64,000 nucleotides of DNA from Strongyloides papillosus (lineage: Eukaryota > Nematoda > Chromadorea > Rhabditida > Strongyloididae). Positions 54,793-64,000 of the stretch are shown piece by piece. Below the pieces are notes generated by a model. That model had not been told where the DNA came from. It ran no database searches and was given only the letters and a program-made list of their open reading frames with translations. Positions within the stretch are counted from its first letter, which is position 1. Each line of letters begins with the position of its first letter. The stretch spans positions 124,001 through 188,000 of the forward strand of contig SRSI01000018.1 of assembly GCA_005656395.1 (NCBI GenBank). Reading direction: 5' to 3'. Position numbers and translations under genes: made by a program.

Positions 54793-56514
54793 AAGTGCAC
54801 CAGGATATGATTCATTCGAATTAAGAAGAAAATTATTATTATCTGTTGTTTATTAGCCTTCTCTCTTTCCATTTACTCTGTCATTATCTTATTCTTTAAA
54901 ATTCCAATTATTTGTAATAACCATTTTTCTCGTATTGGCAGTTTTTCCAATTTTATATTTTCCAACTGCCAATTTGGTATATTTCCCTCATATTGTGATT
55001 GGCATGCACATGTATCCTGTAATCTCATTATCATTCATCTAAAAAAAGACAAAACTATTATTCTTACCAAATCTTAAACACTTCCGCTGACTCAAATACC
55101 CAGTGTCTTGTCTAACAAACACTTTAGATTGCCATAGTAGATATTATTATTAGAATTCATTAAGTTAAATTAATTAAGTTATGTTAACTTAAAAAATTTT
55201 TTTCTTTGTTGATAAGGAGCTTTCATCTATATTTCGTTGTTAACACGTATACTCTTTATGTTAATCTCTGCTTTACCTAAACCTTTTCGCGAAGGTTATA
55301 ATATTTATTAAAAATAATTCTTAATTTCCACTCTTACACTCAAAAATCAAGTTTAATTTTCTAATAACTTTTTATCTTTGCGAGTTACAAATTTTATGTG
55401 AGAACAAATTAGTTATATTTATTTTTTTTATTCCTAAGAGCTTTTGTAAATGTATGTGTTGTTGGTGTGTGTGGTGGTAGTTATTATTTTTTTTATATGT
55501 GTAAGATTATATATATGCAACAAAAAATCACTCTCTCTCTCGACTACACTACCATATCTTTATTTTTTTTTGTTTAATTTTTAGGTCTTTACTTAAAAAT
55601 TATCTTTCCTATTAACTATATCGTTTTCTCATACTGTTTTATTTTGTCTACTTCCAATATATATTGTTTCCGGTTTACCAAAGCAGTAGCAAAACTTGTT
55701 TTCTGTTAACGACGGGTAGAAACATTTTTTTGCACCTTTAAAAATGCTCCTTATCCTTGGCTCTCTTCAAAATAATCCTGGACGCGGGACTCGTCTGCGG
55801 AGCAAATTATTGTATTTGTTGATTTATATTAATTGTTGTTTCTACTTTAATTTATTCCTTCGTCCTACAAGTATATTATATTAAATCTAGAAAAATATAT
55901 TATCTAAGGTTCCATCCAATCAATCAAAAAAAGAAAATCCATCCACCAAATTGTAATATATTACATACAAAGAGAGAAAGAAACAACGAAATTCAAATGT
56001 GTTCCTATATATATGACGATGCTATATAGTTGTCACACCAATTTTGTGTTTTGGAAGGAGTATCAAAATTTCACGAAAAGAAAACTCACGTGGAAACAAA
56101 ATCTCTGTGATTCATGTGTGATATTATCTGAAGTATGTGAAAAATGTACCTCAACGAGATTTCTATATTACGATATATTATTATTATTATATTTAATTGT
56201 ATCAAAATGTTATTGAAATAGTACCGAATATTTTTTTTATAATTTTTTATTTTTTTCATCATTAATAAGAGGCTAATAAACTTTAAATATACCAAGATGT
56301 GTATGTGACTTTATTATAGATATTAACACACGATAAAGTATTTCAAAATGTCTTCTGTAATAATGAAATGTATATATACTCTTTCAGCGAAAGTGTCTCT
56401 CACGTGCTTGGGAAAGGGCTTATGTTTTTGATGATTGATCGTTGTTATTTATTTTTGTTTTTCAGATACCCCACAATATCTGAATATAGGTATATTTATT
56501 AATAATATATCTCA
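54793..56514. other. 3' UTR of the LAF-1 homologue and intergenic DNA
   Basis: Pyrimidine-rich after the stop, then AT-rich. No gene supported; the short frames at 56013-56295 look random. A TTTTTCAG acceptor at 56458-56465 probably marks the 5' end of the next mRNA. Confidence 0.4.
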
Positions 56515-57310
56515 ATGGAAAACAGAACTACCCCCCTATATCCTGTTTTTATATTTCCATTTTCCCTAGAATTTGTTCATGAAGATCCAAATGCTCATAA
56601 GCGTTTGTTGGCTATCTATAATCTTTATGACTTTAGACTAAAATTTAGAATACTTTCTACAGCCTCCGAGAAGTATACGGTTATCGAGCCGAGTGGGACT
56701 TTGGCTTCGAAGAGTAGAATTGATGTGTGAGTTGTTTTTAGTTATTTTTTGTATGATAGAAAGGATAATTTTTAGGATAATTCGCCATTTAAAGGCAAAT
56801 AGAAGGAGTTACATCGGTATAGTGGATAAATTGAGAGTTGAGATATCAAATGCGGATACTGGTGAATATTTAGGGTACCGTGACATAAAATTAACGCTAG
56901 TCGAGAAGGCTCCACCACGGAAAAGCGAGGATGGTGCGGCAAGTTACTCTGAGGTAGAGAGTTCAGCAGCCGACCTCAGGAGGAGGGTAGGACTACGAAG
57001 ATCCAGAACGGGAAGTGCTATAAGAGACGAAGTCGTTGTAAGTGTGCCCCAGGAACACCCCATGAACATCCCACATTGGGTCCTAATAATTCTAATATTC
57101 TTTTGTTTCCTAACGCTGATATTGCCAGTCGATAATGATAACGGGAACCAATCAAATACGGGAGAGACTTCTGAGCTGAGGACAGAATCTTCAACTATCA
57201 AGGAAGTTATTTTGCAGTTTTTTAGCAATTGTACCACTACGAATACACAAAAATTAGTTGCAGCTTATATTTTAGGTATCATTTCTTGTTTAATTATTAA
57301 GATGCAGTGA
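56515..57310 (+). CDS. MOSPD1: MOSPD1-like MSP-domain membrane protein
   Basis: join(56515..56726, 56776..57310), a 49-nt phase-2 intron, 248 aa. MOSPD proteins are ER membrane proteins with a VAP-like MSP domain; MOSPD1 and MOSPD3 bind FFNT-type motifs at membrane contact sites. The MSP domain covers about residues 10-105 (PVFIFPFSLEFVHEDPNAHK, then LYDFRLKFRILSTASEKYTV, then DVIIRHLKA, GIVDKLRVEI). A charged linker follows. There are two C-terminal hydrophobic helices: about 180-200 (WVLIILIFFCFLTLILPV) and 225-245, the latter containing QKLVAAYILGII, nearly identical to the last helix of MOSPD1. The two-helix hairpin ending distinguishes it from VAPA/B, which have one helix and a coiled coil. 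Confidence 0.87.
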
Positions 57311-58974
57311 TTTTTAATTTAGTACCTTATACTTTCATATATGACTTTTTTTTGTTTATTTTTATTTAAATTTACTATGTATATTTTTGTACATATTCAT
57401 ATATATATAAATATTTTGGCATAATAAAATTTTTATGATATGGAGAAATTTGGAGAATGCTAGTTATGTATTGAATTTGTTGATACGACGATTGGAAGTA
57501 TGATAAAAAAGTAACTGTAATTGAATTAGATTTTTCATTAACGGATTCCGCAAATAGAGATAGTTTTTTAGATAAGTGAAATGATAAAAAATTCGTCATC
57601 CACCTTGATAAAAAGAAGGAAGTAAACAAAAAATTTAGATATAATCACGTTTCAGTGCATTTTGCATTAGGTTAAGTGATGGGATTATAGACAAAAAGTA
57701 ATTTACTGTAAAACCAAAAGAATCATCAAAGTCTATACCATGTTCATTATCATAATGAAAAGAATTTAATCGATTGTAATGTCAATGATCATTTCTTTTG
57801 TTAGACGTTTAGTCAAAACATTTGATAGGATATTAAATGTCGTTTCAAAATCATGAAGAGGCGAAAGAATGACATTATGAAATTCGTTGTGTGATGTATT
57901 ATTGGTAGTAATGAAGAGATCAAAGGTAATTTTGGTTTTGGTTGGTAATGATGTTCAGGTAGGGTGTTATTGGTTGAGGTTTTGAAATACTTTATTGGAA
58001 TGGTGTTAGATTTCGTATCACTGGAACTTTTGAGAATATTTATAGTCCACAACAACAATTTTTGTCGGATCCGTTAATTAAAACAAAATCTTACTTGTGT
58101 ATTTGAGAAAGGCAAAAAAGCAATTCTAGAGAAGGTTCATATTTCAACTGACAAAAGTCGCGGCTTAAACCCCTAAAAAGTGTGTTACTAATGGACTGGC
58201 TACTACAAATTTCTTTCTCTCAACAGGAGTTCCAAAAAAAGCCATAAACCGAATAGCATTATCTATTCCTACAGCAAAGTTTAAACAAACTCTATATCAT
58301 GTCTGCGAACATCATCACATTTGCACACATTCTTTTTTAACAAACTGATGTAAAAGTTAGATAATAATAAAAAGCATTAAGAAACACTAGTTAAACTCTA
58401 ATTTTTAACCTCAAAAGTCATTAATACAATCTTTCCTTATCATCAACCAATAACACCAATAAAAATATCGTTCTTTCACATGAAAGGTCAATAATATACT
58501 CCTCTCATCACTTTAATTCCCATATGCCTCCTATTTATATACTCGAGACACCACCACAATAAGGGAACAAATTTTTATTAATTTATAAATTATCTAAAAA
58601 AATTTTTATCTCTCCGAGTTGTTCATAATAACAATTTAAACATAAAATAAATTTACTGCTTGGTTTCTTCTTATATAAGACTGACACATATCGGGTGTTT
58701 TATTAGAAGAGAAAATAAAAAATCATAAAAACGAATTGTTATATGTAATATAACAAAGCTTTCTACTGTATTATTTGTGTCTATGTTTTTAATAACAATT
58801 AGTTTTGATAATATTAGTTTTTGTCTTGTTGTGATATTCGTATATTGTATTTATATGTGTTGGATGTTATTTTAGGAAGTCTCATTAGTTGTTAGGTGTG
58901 ATTGTGTAACATTCCTCGGGAGAGCGATTTTTAGTATTTCGAAATTGTGTGTGATAATCAACAAGATATTCGTG
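57311..58974. other. Intergenic region before the CSL gene
   Basis: No gene supported; the minus-strand frames at 57375-57629 and 57813-58058 are not convincing. GATTTTTAG at 58926-58934 is a plausible trans-splice acceptor 40 nt before the CSL start. Confidence 0.4.
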
Positions 58975-60945
58975 ATGAATCATCCTAATCACTGTTCTGG
59001 TGGTATAAAAAGACCAAAAATCGGTAAGTTGTGAATTTTATTTGTGTTTAATAGGATATGTTGTGGTTGTTTTTTAGATGAATCTTACTCGGAATATAAT
59101 AACTTATGCTCATCGGAGCTGGGAAGATTTATGTTCACTCAAAATTCGGGTGACAGATGCCAGAATGAGAACAGTGAGTAATAATATAGATTGATAATTT
59201 GATAGCACTAAATAATTACAGATATCGAAAATATTCCTACCCAAAACCTGATTAAACATATCACCTCACAACAAGGATTAGAATTCTCAAATATCATCAA
59301 CCCATTAGGACTATCAAGTATCTCTTCTCATGAATTCAAAAATGAAAACTCTAACGATCACGACAGTTTCCTGGAGGCTCTCCACGACAATGACCATAAT
59401 GTCTCCGATGCCACAACTCTACCTCATAATGAAAGCCTTAACTCAACAAAACATAGTCTCCATGAATCTGCAATAGAGGAGAATAATAAATGTTTCCCTC
59501 AAATTTATTCACTACTCAAACCAACATCATCTTTACTTGATATAAAGAACTTCCCAATCCCTGGAGGTTTGACAAAAGAAACCATGATGGAGTACATAAA
59601 AAATAGGAACGAATATGATTGCAGGATAAATATAAGAAGTATCGTTGTTGGCCAGAAGTCATATGGTGAGGAGAAAAGATTCCTATGTCCACCACCTATT
59701 ATAGAGTTAAAGAACCAGGCAGGTTGGAGTAAATTCAGGAATTCTATAGACAATTTCATGCATGGGAAGCTGTTGATGTTCAGTGATGAGTTGCAGAAAG
59801 GGAACTTCTTAACACAATTGGCTTTACAGAACGATGGTTCGAAGATAGCTGGAAGTGCGGTTTTGGAGAAGTTGGATAAGGTTAAGCAGATGAGTATTGA
59901 GTTTGATGAGAGTAATACATTGGCATTGCTTAAGAATGTATATTTCTCGAATGTCTCTCAGACATTGAAATCAACAAAGATCATTGCTAATCTCTTCTTT
60001 TTGTATGGTATAGATTTGGGTACTTTCGAGACTGAGAAGATTAGGATTATATCGAAGCCGAGTAAGAAGAAGTCTAATGCTGTTAGGAATGATACGAGAC
60101 ACCTCTTTATTGAGAGTGGTTATAAGATTGCACTTTTTACGAGGATGAGAAGTCAATTAGTTCATACTAAGTATGTTCATGTCAAGAATGGGAGTTTTGT
60201 TTCAAGTCCCATACAATGGAGTTGTTTGGAGATATTTATAATTGATGAGGATAAGACGGACCTTAATAAAGATGGTAATTGTGGGAACTTCTTTGCAAAA
60301 GACGGTAATTTGTGTTTTGGAAATATTGTAAAGATCTTCAATGACGAGGAGGGTATTGGTCTACCACCATTGAGGATAATGAAGCCTGATAAACAATACA
60401 TAGATATCCAGGAACACCTAAATATCGTCAATATGAATGAACCGGTATGTCAACTACAAAAAATATGCCTTCAAGATTATCATAATCCTACAAAATTTAT
60501 TAGTCTCATCAATGATACTCTTACCTTCTGTGATGCAGTAATAGATGAGAAGGATAGAAATAAACTTCAGGTTACTGATTCGTGTATATTGCAAATTGTA
60601 TCGGCTAAGGAGAATGAGTATACTTTTTATCATAGTTCTGGGATTGGTCCGTTTCCTTTAACGCCAGTTCCGGTTGTTAAAGGTGTTACTGAGACTGGTT
60701 CTGATTCGGAGTACAGAATCGAGTTGTATGGAAGCAACTTTGCTCCCAATCAAACGGTATGGATTGGTTCTGAAAAATTGGAGACAGTAATGAAGACTTC
60801 TGTTAATATGGCAGCAGTACCAACAAGAGAACAGTTAGAAATGTTCAGAGAACAAAAGATGAATGGTGATAAAGATCTAACTATCTATATTGTAAGAGAA
60901 GATGGCATAGTCTATCCCACTGATAAGCCTTTAACGAGATTATAA
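58975..60945 (+). CDS. Divergent CSL (RBPJ/Suppressor of Hairless/LAG-1) DNA-binding factor
   Basis: join(58975..59023, 59078..59173, 59222..60945), phase-1 introns of 54 and 48 nt, 622 aa. CSL proteins are the nuclear effectors of Notch signalling. The first 160 residues are an unconserved acidic, Asn/Ser-rich tail. Then come the N-terminal domain (from LTKETMMEYI; VVGQKSYGEEKRFLCPPP with the DNA-contacting Arg context intact; later KIRIISKPSKKK), the beta-trefoil domain (GYKIALFTRMRSQLVHTKYVHV, QWSCLEIF, KPDKQY, VCQLQKICL) and the C-terminal Ig-like domain (EYTFYHSSGIGPFPLTPVPVV, GSNFAPNQTVWIG). The chain stops soon after the last strand. DNA-contact motifs are kept, but overall similarity is low for this usually very conserved family. 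It could be the organism's LAG-1 or a rapidly evolving paralogue. Confidence 0.88.
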
Positions 60946-60981
60946 AGTAATAAATGTTTTTATTTTTTAAAATTGTATAAA

Positions 60982-61395
60982 TTAAAAATTAATTTCTAGT
61001 GATTTGGTTAATTCTGTAATAAAATCTCCTCCACCAGTTGTTTTGTTGTTTTTGGTTTTGAAAATTGATGACTCTGGGTCGATGTAGTCTTTGTATATGG
61101 GTCGTAACAGTTCATCTTTCAGGGGATGGGGGTATTCTCCGTCGAAGTAACTCCAGAAAATTATCTCATTTACAGGCATCTCAGAATCTTTTTCTTTGCT
61201 GTGGACGAAAATTAGATCTTTAACTAATTTTAAGCTTCTACCAAGGAGCATTTTCCCGCGAAATGTTGTGTACTTAACTACGGAAGGATCATCTTTTGAT
61301 GTTTTCTCTTCGATTTGCAGGTAATCTCTCCAAGAACATGGTCCCTCATACTCAACTGCGAAAGGAAAAACGTGATAAACCTCAGGAGCATGCAT
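60982..61395 (-). CDS. RNASEH2C: Ribonuclease H2 subunit C homologue
   Basis: 137 aa, one exon. RNase H2 removes single ribonucleotides and RNA-DNA hybrids from nuclear DNA; subunit C is a non-catalytic partner that holds subunits A and B together. Recognition rests on the family pattern: VYHVFPFAVEYEGPCSWRDYL (human LLPCEVAVDGPAPVGRFF), FRGKMLLGRSL (human SFRGRCLRGEEV) and a later aromatic block IIFWSYFDG. Its length is close to the human protein (164 aa). The stop lies 36 bp from the stop of the convergent CSL gene. The start is 164 bp from the divergent gene at 61560, so the two probably share a promoter region. Confidence 0.75.
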   Translation of the reverse strand: MHAPEVYHVFPFAVEYEGPCSWRDYLQIEEKTSKDDPSVVKYTTFRGKMLLGRSLKLVKDLIFVHSKEKDSEMPVNEIIFWSYFDGEYPHPLKDELLRPIYKDYIDPESSIFKTKNNKTTGGGDFITELTKSLEINF

Positions 61396-61559
61396 TGTAA
61401 TAGGTCAATAAGGAAAGCAGTGACTATGTAGAGGCTTGTGTAACTTTTTAATTCTGTATAAGACACTTTTTTTAGAATAAACATCTTTCCATCAGGCGGC
61501 AGTTTTTTTTTGTTTCTTTATATCTGATTTGATTACAATAAAAGAAGTTTTTCATAGCT

Positions 61560-62256
61560 ATGTCTGATAACCAATTTATCTCGAAAATCCCGAGTTTGTT
61601 TCGTAAAAGTAGCAAGGTAAGTGAATCTTTCAGTATTACCCTTTATTACTATATTATTTCAGGATAACTTTACTAACCATGACGACACAATTAATTTCAT
61701 TCAAAAAAAGAATCCTCGCCAGGTACTGTCTGAGTCATTTGTAAACTCTCCAATGCAACCCCTAGAAACACCAATGAATTCAACAGCCCGTTCACCCAAC
61801 ATGACAATGTCTTCATCAAGTGGGCCAAACTCAGATCGCCGTAACGTGACACCAAGATACTCCTTACGTAGTAAACTTGTGGGATCAGCTTACTCAAAGT
61901 TTAATGCCGGCGTTACCCCGGCACAGATGGATCCATTCAAGAATATTAATTTTAAAATCAACCAGGATCCCGAGGATGTCAACAAGCATGGGGAGTTCTT
62001 GAATATCAATGACACATTTGAGAAGGAAATTATTGAGAGTACAGTTAGGAGAAGACCACACCTTAGGACGGTAACTCACAATGTCACTCACCAACCGTTT
62101 ACTGAGGAGAAGGAAAATCTTGTATCTTCATCAGGGAGTGGACCTCAGGAGGTTGCTTCCTTGCGGAGAATATCTAAACTCCTAGCTATTTTGTGCACTT
62201 TTGTATTGTATATATTTATTATTTATGTTATTTATGTATTGTTTAAAAATTTGTAA
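61560..62256 (+). CDS. Tail-anchored membrane protein, orphan
   Basis: join(61560..61616, 61663..62256), a 46-nt phase-0 intron, 216 aa. The first 185 residues are hydrophilic, rich in Ser, Asn and Arg, with TP and SP sites (ETPMNSTARSP, RRNVTPRYSLRSK) that look like targets of proline-directed kinases. The C terminus is a single strongly hydrophobic helix (about 190-212; LLAILCTFVLYIFIIYVIYV) followed by FKNL, so the protein is a tail-anchored candidate facing the cytosol or nucleoplasm. The layout (basic, phosphorylatable, disordered N-terminal part plus terminal helix) resembles inner-nuclear-membrane proteins, but no LEM or other domain is visible. I do not recognise the family. Confidence 0.65.
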
Positions 62257-62287
62257 ATATATACTAATTAATTAATCATTTTGTATA

Positions 62288-62293
62288 AATAAA
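62288..62293 (+). terminator. Polyadenylation signal AATAAA of the tail-anchored gene
   Basis: AATAAA 31 nt after the stop at 62256. It lies about 140 bp before the acceptor of the next gene on the same strand. Confidence 0.6.
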
Positions 62294-62424
62294 GTTTTCA
62301 ACCATTGTTGTGTGGAGTATTTTTTGATTGTCTCTTGTGTGGAAGTTTTGGTTGTCCCTTTAAATTGCTTGGAGAAAGGTCATTCTATATTATAAACTTG
62401 TATTTTTTGAAATTAACTTCTCAC

Positions 62425-62432
62425 TCCATCAG
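62425..62432 (+). other. Probable trans-splice acceptor of POLR1C
   Basis: CTCCATCAG ends 7 nt before the ATG at 62440. The distance from the upstream polyadenylation signal (about 140 bp) fits a nematode operon junction. Confidence 0.5.
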
Positions 62433-62439
62433 AATAAAT

Positions 62440-63577
62440 ATGGATTACGAGGATTCAAACAATGCACAGCCACACGAGAAACTCATAATGGAGGAGGAAC
62501 GTGTTCTAAACGTAAATTTCTATAATTAATATACAAATTATTTTAAAATTTCAGACTTATGATGCTGCGACAGACTACTCAAGTTCATTCAGTCAATCTG
62601 ACATCTACAAAGATGTCAAAGAATACGTCAAAAATATTAGGATAAAAGTAGTTAATTACATCCCAGAGGAAGGTACAATAGAATTTGATCTAATAAACGT
62701 TGAGGCACCAATAGCAAATACCTTAAGACGTGTCCTGATTGCGGAGGTCCCAACAATGGCGATAGAGAAAGTAATGTTATATCAGAATACCTCTGTCATT
62801 CAGGATGAGGTTTTGTGTCACAGATTGGGACTCCTTCCGATAAAAGCGGATCCAAGGAAATTTGACTGGCCGGGAGTGAAGATTGAAGGTATAAATGAGG
62901 ATTGTCAAGATGTTGAGGAGGAACTTCCTGTTGATCCAAAGAAGCACCTTGTATTTGATTTTCATGTTAAATGTGTTGAGTCAAAAGTTAAAAGTCAAGT
63001 TAGTAGTAAGGGAACAACAAATTATGAGAATGAAGTTGTTAAGTCGAGTAAGTTGGTTTGGCATCCGATTGGGAATCAACTTGAGGAGTTTGCTGGAGAT
63101 CCTCCAAGGATGGTTCATGATGATGTGATCGTGGCGAAACTTAAAGGTGGTCAAGAGATAGAAGCGAAGTTGCATTGTGTTAAGGGTATTGGACGTGATC
63201 ATGCTAAATTTTCTCCTGTTGCCACGGCTTCGTATAGATTACTGCCAACGATAACATTGAAGGAGGATGTATATGGAGATGCTGCGTATAAATTTCAGGG
63301 ATGTTTTAGTGAAGGTGTTGTAGATGTTGTGGAAAGTGAGAGAGGTCCTAAGGCTGTTGTCGTTAATGCACGCAATGATCTTTGTTCAAGGAATGTCTTG
63401 AGACATGATGAATTTAAGGATATTGTGGAACTAGGGAGAATTAAGAATCATTTTATCTTTAGTGTTGAGTCTACTGGTGCTTTGAAAGCTGAGGAGTTGG
63501 TTGTTGAGGCTTGTAAGATCATTCAATGGAAGGCGCAAGGCCTGAAGAGTTTGATTGAAAAGAAATTTAAGAAGTAA
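62440..63577 (+). CDS. POLR1C: RNA polymerase I and III subunit RPAC1 (AC40)
   Basis: join(62440..62511, 62555..63577), a 43-nt phase-0 intron, 364 aa (human POLR1C 346). It is the alpha-like subunit that pairs with RPAC2 to nucleate assembly of polymerases I and III. Family blocks: EFDLINVEAPIANTLRRVLIAEVPTMAIEKV (alpha dimerisation motif), then DEVLCHRLGLLPIKADPR, then CVKGIGRDHAKFSPVATASYRLLP and the C-terminal NHFIFSVESTGAL. The first exon is short and the intron follows codon 24. It sits 183 bp after the tail-anchored gene on the same strand. Confidence 0.96.
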
Positions 63578-64000
63578 TTGTTTGTTATTTTGGTTTTTTG
63601 TTGATTTTGTTTGTTTTAATGTTATTGTATATGTAAAATTTGACTTTTTTTTAAAAATGTTTTAAAGAAATAAAGTGTTTCATATGTTGGAGGGGGGGGA
63701 TAGTTTGTACACTATCTCATGCTAAGTGTTCTTTACAGTAATTTTGTGGATAGAGTTTTACTTCTAATTTCCTTCATTTGATCACAGTTCGAGTTTCAGG
63801 AGGGTTTTTTTAACCTCTTTAAATACTATTTTCAAGTTTCAGTGATTTTTCTAGGCATAATTTTACTCAATTTTGCATACATTTTTTTAAAATTATCATA
63901 TTATCAATTAAGAAACCATATTTAATAATCAAATTTTAATTGCATAAAATGATTAGAAATATTATACTAAATTATTTATTTCATTCCAATAGACAATGGA
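63578..64000. other. 3' flank of POLR1C
   Basis: Contains AATAAAG at about 63669, consistent with a polyadenylation signal. A G-run (63690-63700) and a small hairpin GATAGT-TTGTAC-ACTATC follow. No further gene was recognised before the window ends. Confidence 0.4.

Noticed and set aside
63685..63720. G-run and GATAGT/ACTATC hairpin after POLR1C as an RNA element
   Set aside because: Stem is only six base pairs and nothing nearby supports a function.

Overview
The window looks like a piece of an AT-rich nematode chromosome. Introns are tiny (about 38-60 nt, GT...AG with poly-T/TTTCAG acceptors). Splice-acceptor-like TTTCAG/TTCCAG sites sit a few bases upstream of several start codons, as expected for spliced-leader trans-splicing. 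Most recognisable proteins match well-known animal families that also occur in Caenorhabditis. The extreme AT content, very short introns and gene set fit a clade IV (Strongyloides/Rhabditophanes-like) worm; this assignment is inference.

Layout. Positions 1-18.5 kb form an accessory-type region. It holds a secreted-protein gene built from tandemly amplified 563/568-bp exon-intron units with a decayed fourth unit, and a three-member family of small secreted proteins, two members of which lie on a diverged direct duplication of about 2.1 kb. It also carries a series of DNA-transposon remnants: a Tc1/mariner-type MITE, a complete-length but inactivated mariner, a TTAA-flanked piggyBac-like MITE, a pogo-like element and one or two weaker candidates. 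No conserved housekeeping gene was recognised there.

Positions 18.6-30.3 kb carry conserved genes: GAS41/YEATS4, a gag-derived single-exon gene, a PDIA6-type protein disulfide isomerase, ribosomal protein S5, a LIN-37-like MuvB subunit, WDR6, and a small EGF/transmembrane protein. Positions 30.3-52.6 kb are sparse. They hold a MEP-1-like seven-zinc-finger protein and a TRIP12-type HECT ubiquitin ligase with a 4.35-kb first intron, separated by multi-kilobase AT-rich non-coding DNA. Positions 52.6-63.6 kb carry a DDX3/LAF-1 DEAD-box helicase, a MOSPD1-like MSP-domain protein, and a dense cluster: a divergent CSL (RBPJ/LAG-1-type) transcription factor, an RNase H2 subunit C, a tail-anchored orphan, and POLR1C.

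No metabolic pathway links the genes. Several are chromatin or gene-regulation factors (GAS41, LIN-37, MEP-1, CSL) and several act in RNA or ER biology. Six single-base indels interrupt otherwise well-conserved reading frames in four genes (PDIA6 twice, TRIP12 twice, WDR6, one secreted-family copy). Draft-assembly errors are the simplest explanation, but this should be tested. The items most worth following up are the concerted exon-intron amplification, the gag-derived gene, the divergent CSL factor and the nested transposon cluster at 8.5-11.9 kb.
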